Of a stretch of 64,000 nt of DNA, positions 32,736-40,824 are shown piece after piece; position 1 is the first letter of the stretch; the number at the start of each line of letters is the position of its first letter. A program made the translations under genes and the position numbers. Origin of the DNA: Paenibacillus cymbidii (lineage in GTDB: Bacteria; Bacillota; Bacilli; Paenibacillales; NBRC-103111); NCBI RefSeq assembly GCF_004764705.1, contig NZ_SHLX01000010.1:62001-126000 (forward strand). The letters run 5' to 3'. Under the pieces are notes generated by a model that saw only the letters and a program-made list of their open reading frames with translations, ran no database searches and had not been told where the DNA came from.

Positions 32736-32894
32736 GAGGGCTGAGGTGAACACGCCCGAATCCATTACAGGAAAAACGCAAGCGGACGCCGAAACTGTAG
32801 TAACGGCGTTGCGGCCGGACGCGGAGCGGGAGCGGATTGCCCCGCTGCTGTGCGGGCAGCATTGACATCAGGAAGAGACCAAGGAGGAATTGAG

Positions 32895-33404
32895 ATGGCA
32901 ATGGAACCATTTGCAATTGGCCTGACACCGGCCGACTATGAAAAGCATGGTGCGCTTGTGACGCGGCGCACGTTGTCGCAGCTGCAGGCGCTCTACACCG
33001 ATCGGGAAGCGGTGGAACGCCAACTGGCCGAAGGGGATCCGGTTGTTTACGAGGTGTACGAGCTGCCGCATCCTAACGATGAAACGGATCTGCTCGTCAA
33101 TATCACGGTGCTGTACCCGGGGAAAGTTGGCGAAGAGCCATTTATGACAAAAGGGCATTTCCACGCGGAGCCGGACACGGCCGAAGCGGTGATCGGGCTA
33201 TCCGGCAGTGGCGAAATGCTGATCCAGCGCCGCAACGGCGAGCTTCGCCGTCTGGTCGTGGCGGAGGGAAAGATCAGCTACGCGGGCGGCGGCTGGTCGC
33301 ATCGGGTGATCAACACGGGCGATGTGCCACTCGTGTTCTTCGCGGTCAGCGGCGCAAACATCGTGCACGACTACGATACGGCGGCGCGGTTGAATTTTAA
33401 GTAG
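32895..33404 (+). CDS. Cupin-type glucose-6-phosphate isomerase
   Basis: 169 residues from ATG 32895 (AAGGAGG 7 bp upstream). The archaeal-type phosphoglucose isomerase cupin is recognised by FMTKGHFHAEPDTAEAVIGL (metal-binding His, His, Glu) and YAGGGWSHRVINTGDVP with a further His. It isomerises glucose-6-P and fructose-6-P with a bound metal. The 160 bp before it hold no convincing gene. Confidence 0.9.
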   Translation: MAMEPFAIGLTPADYEKHGALVTRRTLSQLQALYTDREAVERQLAEGDPVVYEVYELPHPNDETDLLVNITVLYPGKVGEEPFMTKGHFHAEPDTAEAVIGLSGSGEMLIQRRNGELRRLVVAEGKISYAGGGWSHRVINTGDVPLVFFAVSGANIVHDYDTAARLNFK

Positions 33405-33423
33405 TCAGGTAGGCTTGTTTTTG

Positions 33424-33615
33424 AAATAGGCAATAAAACATGGCCTATTTCGCGAAAAACGGGTCTCGTCGGCCAAATAGGCTATGTTTTCGCTGGCTAT
33501 TTGCTTGGAAAGCCCGGTTTGGGGCCTCTTGGGAGGAACTAGCCAGTGATTTTACTGGCTATTTTTGTTGAAGCAGGTGGAAATGGCGAAATAGGCCATT
33601 TTTTGTTGGCTATTT
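33424..33615. repeat. Composite four-hairpin interspersed repeat, copy B
   Basis: Palindromes start at 33424, 33475, 33537 and 33589 (offsets 0, 51, 113, 165). Unit 1 arms AAATAGGC/GCCTATTT; unit 3 arms TAGCCAGT/ACTGGCTA. The spacer between units 3 and 4 is closely related to that of copies A and E. The FecCD relic begins only 9 bp after the last unit. Confidence 0.92.
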
Positions 33616-33623
33616 TGGTTGAC

Positions 33624-34027
33624 GCTGCCTGGGTGGCGGCGCTGATCCCGCTGTCGATGCTGCTGGCAAAGGAGCTGAATGTGCAGTCGCTGGGCGAAGA
33701 GACGGCGGTCGGGCTCGGCAGTCGGCTGCAGATGAGCCGGATGCTGCTGCTGGTCTACTGCGTCGCGCTTGCCGGCGCGGCGGTAGGCGTGGCCGGCACG
33801 GTGTCGTTCATCGGCTTGCTTGCGCCGCACATCGCCCGTGGCTGATCGGCCGCTCGCTTCACGCGATTATCCCCGGCTCGGCGCTGATCGACGCGATGAT
33901 TATGCTGCTCGCCGATTTGGCCGGGCGGATGCTGTTCCAGCCGCTCGACATTCCGGCGGGCGTGTTTACCGCGGGAGTCGGCGCGCCGTTCTTCATGTAT
34001 TTGCTGTTCCGGTGGCGCAAGCAATAA
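33624..34027 (+). pseudogene. FecCD-type siderophore ABC permease, C-terminal relic
   Basis: Frame 33624-33842 encodes IPLSMLLAKELNVQSLGEET and VAGTVSFIGLLAPHIAR, the C-terminal third of an iron-siderophore permease. It ends in a premature stop at 33843. From 33842 the family continues one frame over (LIGRSLHAIIPGSALIDAMI, then IPAGVFTAGVGAPFFMYLLF) to the natural stop at 34025-34027. So the 5' two-thirds are missing and there is a frameshift. The break point touches repeat copy B, and a terminator follows, as expected for the relic of a once intact gene. Confidence 0.88.
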
Positions 34028-34040
34028 TCGCAAGGAGAAC

Positions 34041-34064
34041 AAGCCGCAAACCGGTTTGCGGCTT
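34041..34064. terminator. Perfect 24-bp palindrome, terminator-like
   Basis: AAGCCGCAAACC mirrored as GGTTTGCGGCTT with no loop bases, 13 bp after the permease relic stop. Probably the relic's former terminator; it may also serve the convergent aldo/keto reductase gene. Confidence 0.6.
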
Positions 34065-34159
34065 TGCGGCTATTCTCGTGTTACCCCGGTCAGACGGTGG
34101 ATATGCGGCAGTTTGAAGTGTCGCTTCGGGTTTGAGCCGGATGCGCGCTTGCCGGCGGC

Positions 34160-35143
34160 TCAATACGGCCCGCGAACGTGCGCGTGCACCTCGCGCCGGT
34201 ACCAGTCGGCCAGCCGCTGCCGTTCCGCCGCCGCAAACGGCGGCACGTCGATCGCCTGCAAGTTGTCGTGCACTTGCTGTTCGTTCTTGAATCCCGGAAT
34301 GACGCACGTCACCTCCGGCGCATCGAGAATCCAGCGCATCGCGGCGCGGGCCATATTGCCCCGGCCTTCGGCAATCCAGCCGAGCTGGCGGCTCAGCTCC
34401 AGCCCTTTGGCGAAGCCGAGGCCGGCGAACGTTTCGCCGACGTTGAACTGCTCGCCGTTCTCGTTGAACCGGCGATGATCGTCGGCGGCGAACGTCGTTC
34501 CTTCGCCGAACTTGCCGGTCAGCAGCCCGCTTGCCAGGGGCAGCCGGGCGAGAATGCCGACGCCCTTCTGCCGGGCGGAAGGAAGCAGCCGTTCCAGCGG
34601 CAGTTGGCGGAACAGGTTGAAGATCACCTGCAACGCTCGCACATTCGGCTGCTCCAGGCAGAACAACCCTTCCTCCACCGTTTCGACGCTGACGCCGTAG
34701 TGGCGGATTTTGCCTTCGGCCCGCAGCTTGTCGAGCACGCCGAACACTCCCCCTTGCCGCAGGATCGCCAGCGGCGGGCAATGAATCTGGTACAGGTCGA
34801 TCGTTTCGCGCTGCAGCCGCCGCAGGCTGCCTTCGCAATACGCGCGCACCGTCTGCTCCGAATACGTGGCCGGATCGTGAATGTCCCCGGCGCGGCAAAA
34901 TTTCGTCGCAACGTAGATACGGTCTTCCTTGCCTTTCGTCGCCCGGGCGAGCAGTTCCTCGCTGTGCCCCGAGCCGTACACGTCGGCCGTATCGAAAAAA
35001 TTGACGCCCGCGTCCATCGCAGCGGCAAGCCCGCGGAGCGATTCCGCGTCGTCCTTCGCTCCCCACGAGCCGCCGATCGCCCATGTGCCGAAGCTTACTT
35101 CGCTTACTTGCAGACCGGTGTTGCCGAGCGGTCGATAGCGCAT
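34160..35143 (-). CDS. Aldo/keto reductase
   Basis: 327 residues; GGAGG 8 bp before ATG. AKR signatures: GTWAIGGSWG at the cofactor end, NFFDTADVYGSGHSEELL with catalytic Asp and Tyr, YVATKFCRAG with the Lys, and LYQIHCPP with the His. NADP-dependent sugar or aldehyde reductase acting in the cytosol. Divergent from the Gfo/Idh operon, so the two may serve one sugar pathway. Confidence 0.93.
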   Translation of the reverse strand: MRYRPLGNTGLQVSEVSFGTWAIGGSWGAKDDAESLRGLAAAMDAGVNFFDTADVYGSGHSEELLARATKGKEDRIYVATKFCRAGDIHDPATYSEQTVRAYCEGSLRRLQRETIDLYQIHCPPLAILRQGGVFGVLDKLRAEGKIRHYGVSVETVEEGLFCLEQPNVRALQVIFNLFRQLPLERLLPSARQKGVGILARLPLASGLLTGKFGEGTTFAADDHRRFNENGEQFNVGETFAGLGFAKGLELSRQLGWIAEGRGNMARAAMRWILDAPEVTCVIPGFKNEQQVHDNLQAIDVPPFAAAERQRLADWYRREVHAHVRGPY

Positions 35144-35234
35144 CGGTTTTCCTCCTTGAACGTTTCGGTTTGTCTGGCCATGCTCCCATTGTATGCCTCC
35201 GCGTGCCGGGAAGCAATCGGAGCGGGTACTGGTG

Positions 35235-35262
35235 GAATAGGCAATCTTTTATGGCCTATTTC
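35235..35262. repeat. Single unit of the interspersed palindrome
   Basis: GAATAGGC and GCCTATTTC arms around AATCTTTTATG; identical in type to unit 1 of copies B and E but without partners at the usual offsets. Between the divergent aldo/keto reductase and Gfo/Idh genes. Confidence 0.8.
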
Positions 35263-35288
35263 GTCGATGCAGGCATCGCTTTTTAGGA

Positions 35289-35456
35289 AAACGTTTAACA
35301 AACACATGTTTTTGTTGACACCGGCGCTGTTGGCTTTTTATAATTTGGTTTGAAAAGCGTAAATATAAGCGTTTATGCGAAGTTTTAGCGGTGGAAAGGA
35401 GGTTGTGGCAAGAGAGAGTCGGCGGAGAATGCCGATAAATGGTAAGATAAACGTTT
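35289..35456 (+). promoter_or_regulatory. Promoter with LacI-type operators before the Gfo/Idh-LacI operon
   Basis: TTGACA (35315-35320), 18 bp, TATAAT (35339-35344) is a strong sigma-A promoter. AAACGTTT, the CG-centred core of LacI/GalR operators, occurs at 35289-35296 (extended to AAACGTTTAAC, upstream of the -35) and again at 35449-35456 with the same flank AAC, downstream of the start. A weaker relative (ATAAGCGTTTAT, about 35365-35376) lies between. The outer sites are 160 bp apart, compatible with DNA looping by the LacI protein encoded in the operon. Confidence 0.7.
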
Positions 35457-35550
35457 AACATAACAAAAACGCCGGTAGATAAGTCCGTCGTGAACGGAAA
35501 CGCAATTTGTTCTATCTGCCATTCACTCGCCCATAAAGGAGATCAAACCT

Positions 35551-36645
35551 ATGAAACGTCTGAAAGTCGGCCTTGTCGGCCTCGGGGAAGTTGCGCAAAT
35601 TACCCATTTGCCGGTGCTGGAATCGTTGTACGACAAATACGAGGTTGCCGCGCTGTGCGACATTTCGCCGCAGTTGCTGCAGGAGTTGGGCGAAAAGCAT
35701 CGGGTCCCGCGCGAAAATCGGTACACGGACGCCCGGCAGCTGGCCGGGCAGGCCGATCTCGATGCCGTGTTCGTGCTGAACAGCGACGAATACCACGCCG
35801 AGTGTGCGATCCATGCCTTGCATAACAAGAAGCACGTGCTGTTGGAAAAACCGATGACGCTGAACATCGCCGACGCCGACGCGATCATTCGCGCGCGCGA
35901 CGCCGCCGGCGTGCATGTGATGGTCGGGTATATGCGGCGGTTTGCGCCCGCATTGGCCCGGATGAAGGAGGAACTGCAAACGCTCGGCCCGATCAAATAC
36001 GCCCGCATCCGCGACATTATCGGCCCGAACCGGTTCATGATCGAACAGTCGGGCGTCGTGCGCAAGTTCGACGATTTGCCGGAGGGGGCAATGGGGGACA
36101 AACTCGCGCGCCGCGCCGAGCAAGTATCGGAAGAGATCGGCGACGCGCCGCAGAAGCTGCGCAATGCTTACGGGCTGCTGTGCGGCTTGAACAGCCACGA
36201 CCTGTCGGCGATGCGCGAGCTGCTCGGCATGCCGAAGCGAGTCGCGTCCGCCCACTGCTGGAACGACGGCTGGAACATGACGGCAACGCTCGAGTTTGAC
36301 GGCTATTGCGCGACGTTCGAAACCGGGTTCGACAAGCAGCGCCGGTTTGACGCGGTAATCGAGGTGCTCGGCGAAACCAAATCGCTGCTGCTGAAGTACG
36401 ACACGCCGTACATCCGCCATTTGCCGACAACGCTGCACATTCATGAAACGATAGGCGAGGCGTACGACGAAACGGTTCACCGGCCGACATTCAAAGACCC
36501 GTATACGCTGGAGCTGGAAGCTTTTTATGATACGGTGGTCCGGGACATCGCGCCCAAAACGACGCCGGAGGACTACAAGCAGGATCTCGTTATTTTTGGT
36601 ATGATAGTCGAAGCGCTTCGCAAACAGGAGCGGACGGAAGGGTAA
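35551..36645 (+). CDS. Gfo/Idh/MocA family oxidoreductase
   Basis: 364 residues; AAAGGAG precedes the ATG. Rossmann start KVGLVGLGEVAQITHLP; cofactor motif VLLEKPMTLN with the catalytic Lys; MVGYMRRFAPALARMKEE marks the Gfo/Idh fold. NAD(P)-dependent dehydrogenase of a sugar or sugar acid, substrate unknown. First gene of a probable four-function operon (dehydrogenase, LacI, YciI-like) under LacI-type operators. Confidence 0.9.
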   Translation: MKRLKVGLVGLGEVAQITHLPVLESLYDKYEVAALCDISPQLLQELGEKHRVPRENRYTDARQLAGQADLDAVFVLNSDEYHAECAIHALHNKKHVLLEKPMTLNIADADAIIRARDAAGVHVMVGYMRRFAPALARMKEELQTLGPIKYARIRDIIGPNRFMIEQSGVVRKFDDLPEGAMGDKLARRAEQVSEEIGDAPQKLRNAYGLLCGLNSHDLSAMRELLGMPKRVASAHCWNDGWNMTATLEFDGYCATFETGFDKQRRFDAVIEVLGETKSLLLKYDTPYIRHLPTTLHIHETIGEAYDETVHRPTFKDPYTLELEAFYDTVVRDIAPKTTPEDYKQDLVIFGMIVEALRKQERTEG

Positions 36646-36670
36646 TCGGGGCGGAAGGGGCTGGGGGCGG

Positions 36671-37732
36671 ATGGCGGTAACGATCAAGGATATCGGACGG
36701 GAAGCGGGAGTGTCGATCGCGTCGGTCTCCAAGGTGCTGAACGGCAATTATGCCAACGTAAGCGCGGAGACGAGGGACAATATTCTTGCCGTCGCCAAAC
36801 GGCTGAACTACCGGCCGAACCGGCTGGCCCGCGGGCTCGTGTCGAACCGCACGCATATGGTCGGGCTAATCGTTCCCGACATCGCCAGCCCTTATTTTGC
36901 CCAACTGGCCAAAGAAATCGAACGAAGCGCTTATGCCGCCGGCTACAAGCTGCTGCTGTGCAACACGGATAACGACGCCGTGAAGGTCGGCGGCTACATC
37001 GACATGCTGCTGGAATACAACACGGACGGCGTCATCGTCGCGGAAACCGCGCTGGGCGACGCCATCGACCGGCTGCTCGGCTCCGGCTGCAAGGTCGCAA
37101 CGATCAATAGCGGCGTCCTGGGGCCCGAGGTGTACGGCGTCTACGTCGACAATGTCGAAGGCACGTATCTCGCCACCCGCCATCTCATCGAACGCGGGCA
37201 TACGCATATTGCTTTTATCGGCAGCGACAACGAGCCGGGCAAAGCGAATCAGCGTCTGGACGGCTATATGAAGGCAATGGGCGAACACGGGCTGCAGATC
37301 GATTACGGGCGAATCAAACTGGGCAATTACCAATTGGAGACGGGGCAGTTCTACGCGCAGCAGCTGCTGGAGCGCAACCAGCGCTTCACGGCGATCGTCT
37401 GCGGCAACGACGTGATTGCGTTCGGGGCGCTGAACGCGCTCAAGGACAACGGCGTTCGCGTGCCCGATGACGTTTCGCTCGTTGGCTTCGACGACGTGTA
37501 TTTGACCACGCTCGCCGATCCGAAGTTGACGTCGGTGCGCCAGCCCGTGCTGGAAATCAGTCGACTTGCCGTGGGCGCGCTGGTCAAACTGATGAGCGGG
37601 GAACCGGTTGGCGAGAAGCGGGTCACGGTCGTGCCGACCCTCGTGGAGCGTCATTCCGTTGCGGCGCCGCGGGAGAGGGATCAGGGGAATGAGAGCGAAG
37701 CTGCAAAAGCGAATGGGGAGACGAAACGATGA
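36671..37732 (+). CDS. LacI family transcriptional repressor
   Basis: 353 residues. The HTH and hinge are at the N-terminus (VTIKDIGREAGVSIASVSKV, LNYRPNRLARGLVS); the periplasmic-binding-protein-like sensor fills the rest (VGLIVPDIASPYFAQLAKEI, VSLVGFDDVYLTTLADPKLT). It starts 25 bp after the dehydrogenase. Likely regulates its own operon through the AAACGTTT sites; ligand unknown. Confidence 0.94.
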   Translation: MAVTIKDIGREAGVSIASVSKVLNGNYANVSAETRDNILAVAKRLNYRPNRLARGLVSNRTHMVGLIVPDIASPYFAQLAKEIERSAYAAGYKLLLCNTDNDAVKVGGYIDMLLEYNTDGVIVAETALGDAIDRLLGSGCKVATINSGVLGPEVYGVYVDNVEGTYLATRHLIERGHTHIAFIGSDNEPGKANQRLDGYMKAMGEHGLQIDYGRIKLGNYQLETGQFYAQQLLERNQRFTAIVCGNDVIAFGALNALKDNGVRVPDDVSLVGFDDVYLTTLADPKLTSVRQPVLEISRLAVGALVKLMSGEPVGEKRVTVVPTLVERHSVAAPRERDQGNESEAAKANGETKR

Positions 37733-37758
37733 AGCCGAATATGGAGGGGACAAGAACG

Positions 37759-38085
37759 ATGACGGAGCGAGAGGCGGACAAGCTTCGCGTGGAGGAGCCG
37801 CGGCGGGCGGCGTTGAAGCATTTTGCGGTATTCCTGCGAATGAAGGATGCGGCGCTCAGCCAGCAATTTCGGGCGCAGCACCTGTCGTTTCTCGACGAAC
37901 GCCGCGGCGAAGGGCTGCTGCATGCCAACGGCCGGTTCGTCGACGGCTCCGGCGGGTTGGTCATTTATCGCGCGGAGACGTTCGAAGAAGTCGAAGCGTG
38001 GGTGAAACGCGATCCGTACGTGGTCTATGGAGCGCGCGATTATGAAATCCACGAGTGGGACATCGTGATTGCGGATCGGATATAG
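37759..38085 (+). CDS. YciI-like small protein
   Basis: 108 residues from ATG 37759, preferred because GGAGGGG lies 8 bp upstream; ATG 37729 overlaps the LacI stop. YCII-fold features: KHFAVFLRMKDAALSQQFRA, HLSFLDERRGEGLLHANGRF, GGLVIYRAETFEEVEAWVKR and DPYVVYGARDYEIHEWDI. Family members are small ferredoxin-like dimers of unclear function; the conserved His may be catalytic. Last gene of the LacI operon. Confidence 0.85.
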   Translation: MTEREADKLRVEEPRRAALKHFAVFLRMKDAALSQQFRAQHLSFLDERRGEGLLHANGRFVDGSGGLVIYRAETFEEVEAWVKRDPYVVYGARDYEIHEWDIVIADRI

Positions 38086-38141
38086 CCGCTTGCCAACTGA
38101 AACTGATTCGGTTATAGTAAATGGGGAGAGGGATGATCCCG

Positions 38142-38579
38142 TTGGCAGCAGCTGGCTGGTTTACGATGTCCGTGCATGCGCTTGCTGTTTTGGCGCAACA
38201 TAAGGAAGGCTACTCGAGCCAGTATGTGGCCGGCAGCGTAAACACGCATGCCGTGTTTTTGCGGCGGGTGCTGAAGCGGCTGGTGGAGGTCGGCATCGTG
38301 GAAACGCGCGAAGGCCGCGACGGCGGCTACCGGCTTGCCCGGCCGGCGGAGTCGATTACGCTGGCGGACGTATATGAAGCGCTGCAGCCGGAGCCGGCGA
38401 TTGCGCCCAGTCCGGCGGAACCGAACCCGGCCTGCCCGGTTGGGGCCGGCATTCCGGACGTGATGGGCGGCATTGCTGCGGAGGCGGAAGCGGCGCTGGT
38501 GGCGGCGCTCAAACAGCATACGATTGCGCAAGTGTCGCAGCAGGCGGCAGCGGCGGCGCTGGCTAGAGGCGGCGGGTAA
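38142..38579 (+). CDS. Rrf2 family regulator (YwnA-like)
   Basis: About 145 residues from TTG 38142, 9 bp after GGGGAGAGGG; ATG 38121 and 38133 are in frame but lie in or before that ribosome site. Rrf2 winged helix: SVHALAVLAQHKEGYSSQYV, VFLRRVLKRLVEVGIVETRE and GRDGGYRLARPAESITLADV. It lacks the three-cysteine Fe-S loop of IscR; only one Cys (ACPVG) is in that region. Next to an SDR gene exactly as ywnA-ywnB in Bacillus subtilis. Confidence 0.85.
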   Translation: MAAAGWFTMSVHALAVLAQHKEGYSSQYVAGSVNTHAVFLRRVLKRLVEVGIVETREGRDGGYRLARPAESITLADVYEALQPEPAIAPSPAEPNPACPVGAGIPDVMGGIAAEAEAALVAALKQHTIAQVSQQAAAAALARGGG

Positions 38580-38596
38580 AATTTTTTTGGTATTAA

Positions 38597-38617
38597 CTAT
38601 AACTAATTTGGTTATAG
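38597..38617. promoter_or_regulatory. Inverted repeat, probable Rrf2 operator
   Basis: CTATAAC-TAATTTG-GTTATAG, a perfect 7-bp inverted repeat between the Rrf2 and SDR genes, overlapping a likely promoter. The right half GTTATAG recurs before the Rrf2 gene at 38111-38117 after TGATTCG, so both genes probably answer to the same repressor. Confidence 0.65.
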
Positions 38618-38646
38618 ATATTCGCAATTTCAAGGAGGAAACCACG

Positions 38647-39282
38647 ATGAAAATCGCTATTATCGGCGCAAACGGCAAGTCGGGCAGCCTGATTGCCCAG
38701 GAAGCGAAGGCGCGCGGCCATGAGGTGACGGCCATCGTCCGCGACGCAAGCAAAATCAGCGGCCTGCCCGTTGTGGAAAAAGATGCGTTCGCGCTGACCG
38801 CGACCGATCTGCAGCCGTTCTACGTTGTCGTCAACGCAATCGGCTTGTGGAGTCCCGGCGAAGAGCCGCGCCATATCGAGCTCGCGCAGGTGCTGGTCGA
38901 GGCGCTGCGGCAAGCGCCGAACACGCGGTTGATCGTTGTCGGCGGCGCGGGCAGCCTGTTCGTCGACGAAGCGAAGACGAAGCTGCTGTGCGAAACGCCG
39001 GAATTCCCGCCGCAATATTACCCGACGGCGTCGAACATGGCCCGCAGCCTGGCCGTGTACGAGCAATCGAGCGGCGCCAAGTGGACGTACGTCAGCCCGT
39101 CTGCCATGTTCGCGCCGGGCAAGCGCACTGGCGCTTACCGTAAAGGCAAGGACCATTTGCTCGTCAATGCCAAGGGCGACAGCTACATCAGCTACGAAGA
39201 CTACGCCATCGCGATCGTCGACGAAATCGAACAAGCATTGCATGTGAACGAGCGGTTTACGGTTGTGGCCGAGGCGGAGTAA
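38647..39282 (+). CDS. NAD(P)-binding SDR-like protein (YwnB-like)
   Basis: 211 residues; AAGGAGG 8 bp before ATG. Atypical SDR of the NmrA/YwnB kind: KIAIIGANGKSGSLIAQEAK is the GxxGxxG dinucleotide motif, VVNAIGLW and LIVVGGAGSLFVDEAKTKLL follow. May act as a flavin or quinone reductase or redox sensor; target unknown. Follows its Rrf2 regulator; an excellent terminator closes the unit. Confidence 0.88.
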   Translation: MKIAIIGANGKSGSLIAQEAKARGHEVTAIVRDASKISGLPVVEKDAFALTATDLQPFYVVVNAIGLWSPGEEPRHIELAQVLVEALRQAPNTRLIVVGGAGSLFVDEAKTKLLCETPEFPPQYYPTASNMARSLAVYEQSSGAKWTYVSPSAMFAPGKRTGAYRKGKDHLLVNAKGDSYISYEDYAIAIVDEIEQALHVNERFTVVAEAE

Positions 39283-39303
39283 GCCGTTTCGCGCCGCCAG
39301 GAC

Positions 39304-39343
39304 GCCTGCAATCCCCGGGGAGGGAGATTGCAGGCATTTTTTT
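39304..39343 (+). terminator. Rho-independent terminator of the ywnA/ywnB-like unit
   Basis: GCCTGCAATC (39304-39313) pairs perfectly with GATTGCAGGC (39326-39335), then ATTTTTTT. Confidence 0.93.
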
Positions 39344-39355
39344 GATGGGTAACGA

Positions 39356-39547
39356 AAATAGCCCATGAAAAATGGCTTATTTGCCCGATATGGCCCGCCT
39401 CGCTGGAAATAGCCAGTGAAAACACTGGCTATCTCAACTCTGGAGCCTGAAAATCGACCTTTTCAAAGAAATAGCCAGTGATTTCACTGGCTATTTTGAC
39501 TAAGATGCCCATTTTTGACGAAATAGGCAATAAAACATGGCCTATTT
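39356..39547. repeat. Composite four-hairpin interspersed repeat, copy C (inverted)
   Basis: Units start at 39356, 39407, 39469 and 39521. Unit 2 is the best palindrome of the set (TAGCCAGTG-AAAA-CACTGGCTA). Comparison of spacers, and the open frame conserved with copies A and E, show that this copy is on the opposite strand. The truncated solute-binding protein frame starts inside its last unit. Confidence 0.92.
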
Positions 39548-39740
39548 CCTCAGACGCTTCATTAGTGAGGCACAAAAAGCGAATTTGTTAGTTGGCGGGG
39601 GGAGAATGCCGCGCTTGGTGCAACGTGTTTGCCTTGAGAGGGTTCAACAGGGGCGAAGGTGCGGGAGCGGAGAGCGGGGGGTGGTATGGAGAAGCGGCAG
39701 TGTTCGCCTTTGTTTTCCGGATTCCTCCTTGGCCTGTACG

Positions 39741-40745
39741 TTCAAATGGTACACGGTGCTCAAAACGTTCAAGGAAAAGAAAAACGCGGCGGCGCCCTTA
39801 TCTTTTACCTTGGTAGCCAACGGCCAAACGACGTATTTGAACACGGGTTCGCTCGTCGGCGCGTACGGAACGATCCCGACCTTCTATGTGGACAACGGGC
39901 AAGTGAAGTTCGGCGCGCTCGAACCGGCTTACAAAGAGTTTCTGACCACGATGCGCAAATGGTACGCGGAAGGGCTGATCGACAAAAATATAGCGACGCT
40001 TGACGCCAAAGCGCTCGACGCGAATTTGACGGGCGGCGCGACCGGGGCTACGTTCGGCAACGCCGGCGGCGGTCTCGGACGCTGGCTGCCGCTGATGAAG
40101 GAGAAGGACGCGAAGGCAGACCTCGTCGCCGCGCCGTATCCGGTGCTGAAGAAAGGCGACAAGCCGAAGTTCGGGCAGAAGGATTTTGCCTACAGCTCGC
40201 CGGCTTCGGTTGCGATCTCCGCGAAGTCGAAGGAAGCCGAGCTCGCCGTCAAGCTGCTGGACTACGGGTACGGCGAAGAGGGCCACATGTTCTTCAATTT
40301 CGGCACCGAAGGCGTCAGCTACAAGTTGGAGAACGGCTATCCGAAGTTTACGGATCTCATCATGAAGAACCCGGATAAGCTGGCGCCGGCGCAGACGATA
40401 TCGCTTTATGCGCGATCCAACTACAACGGTCCGTTCGTTCAGGACAAACGGTATATCGAGCAATACAACCAGCTGCAGCAGCAGAAGGATGCCATTGCGA
40501 TCTGGCAGACGGATGTCGAGAAGTACGCGCTGCCGCCGATCACGCCGACCCAGCAGGAAAGCGCCGAGTACGCCACCATCATGAACGACGTCAACACGCT
40601 GGTCGCGGAGATGACGCTGAAGATCATTCTCGGCACGGAGCCGGTCGATTCGTTCGACAAGTACGTGGCCAAGCTGAAATCGCTCAAGATCGACCGGGCG
40701 ATCGACATTCAGAAAGCGGCGCTCGAGCGGTATAACAAACGATAA
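39741..40745 (+). pseudogene. Sugar ABC solute-binding protein, 5'-truncated
   Basis: From WYTVLKTFKEKKNAAAPLSF to the stop, about 335 residues match the C-terminal part of the family 1 LplA-type binding proteins (full length 540-570; compare the intact one at 51466). Signal peptide, lipobox and the first about 220 residues are missing. The frame upstream of 39741 is unrelated junk that runs into repeat copy C, and there is no ribosome site. The rest is undamaged, so the loss looks recent. Two intact permease genes follow. Confidence 0.85.
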
Positions 40746-40824
40746 ACGACTCGACCGGCGGAACGGGGGCCGCTTTGGCCTCCTTTTGCCGGGAGGGGCC
40801 GCTGCGTTGGGAGGGAGATGGCGG

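Noticed and set aside
32746..32865. 39-codon GTG frame between the heparinase-like and isomerase genes
   Set aside because: Weak ribosome site, no recognisable protein features and a hairpin (TGCCC/GGGCA) inside; more likely untranslated linker.
34178..35353. 391-codon plus-strand frame opposite the aldo/keto reductase
   Set aside because: Antisense shadow of a clear AKR gene.
39537..39740. N-terminal 68 codons of the open frame leading into the binding-protein relic
   Set aside because: Begins inside repeat copy C, has no signal peptide or ribosome site and no similarity to binding proteins, so it is not the real start.
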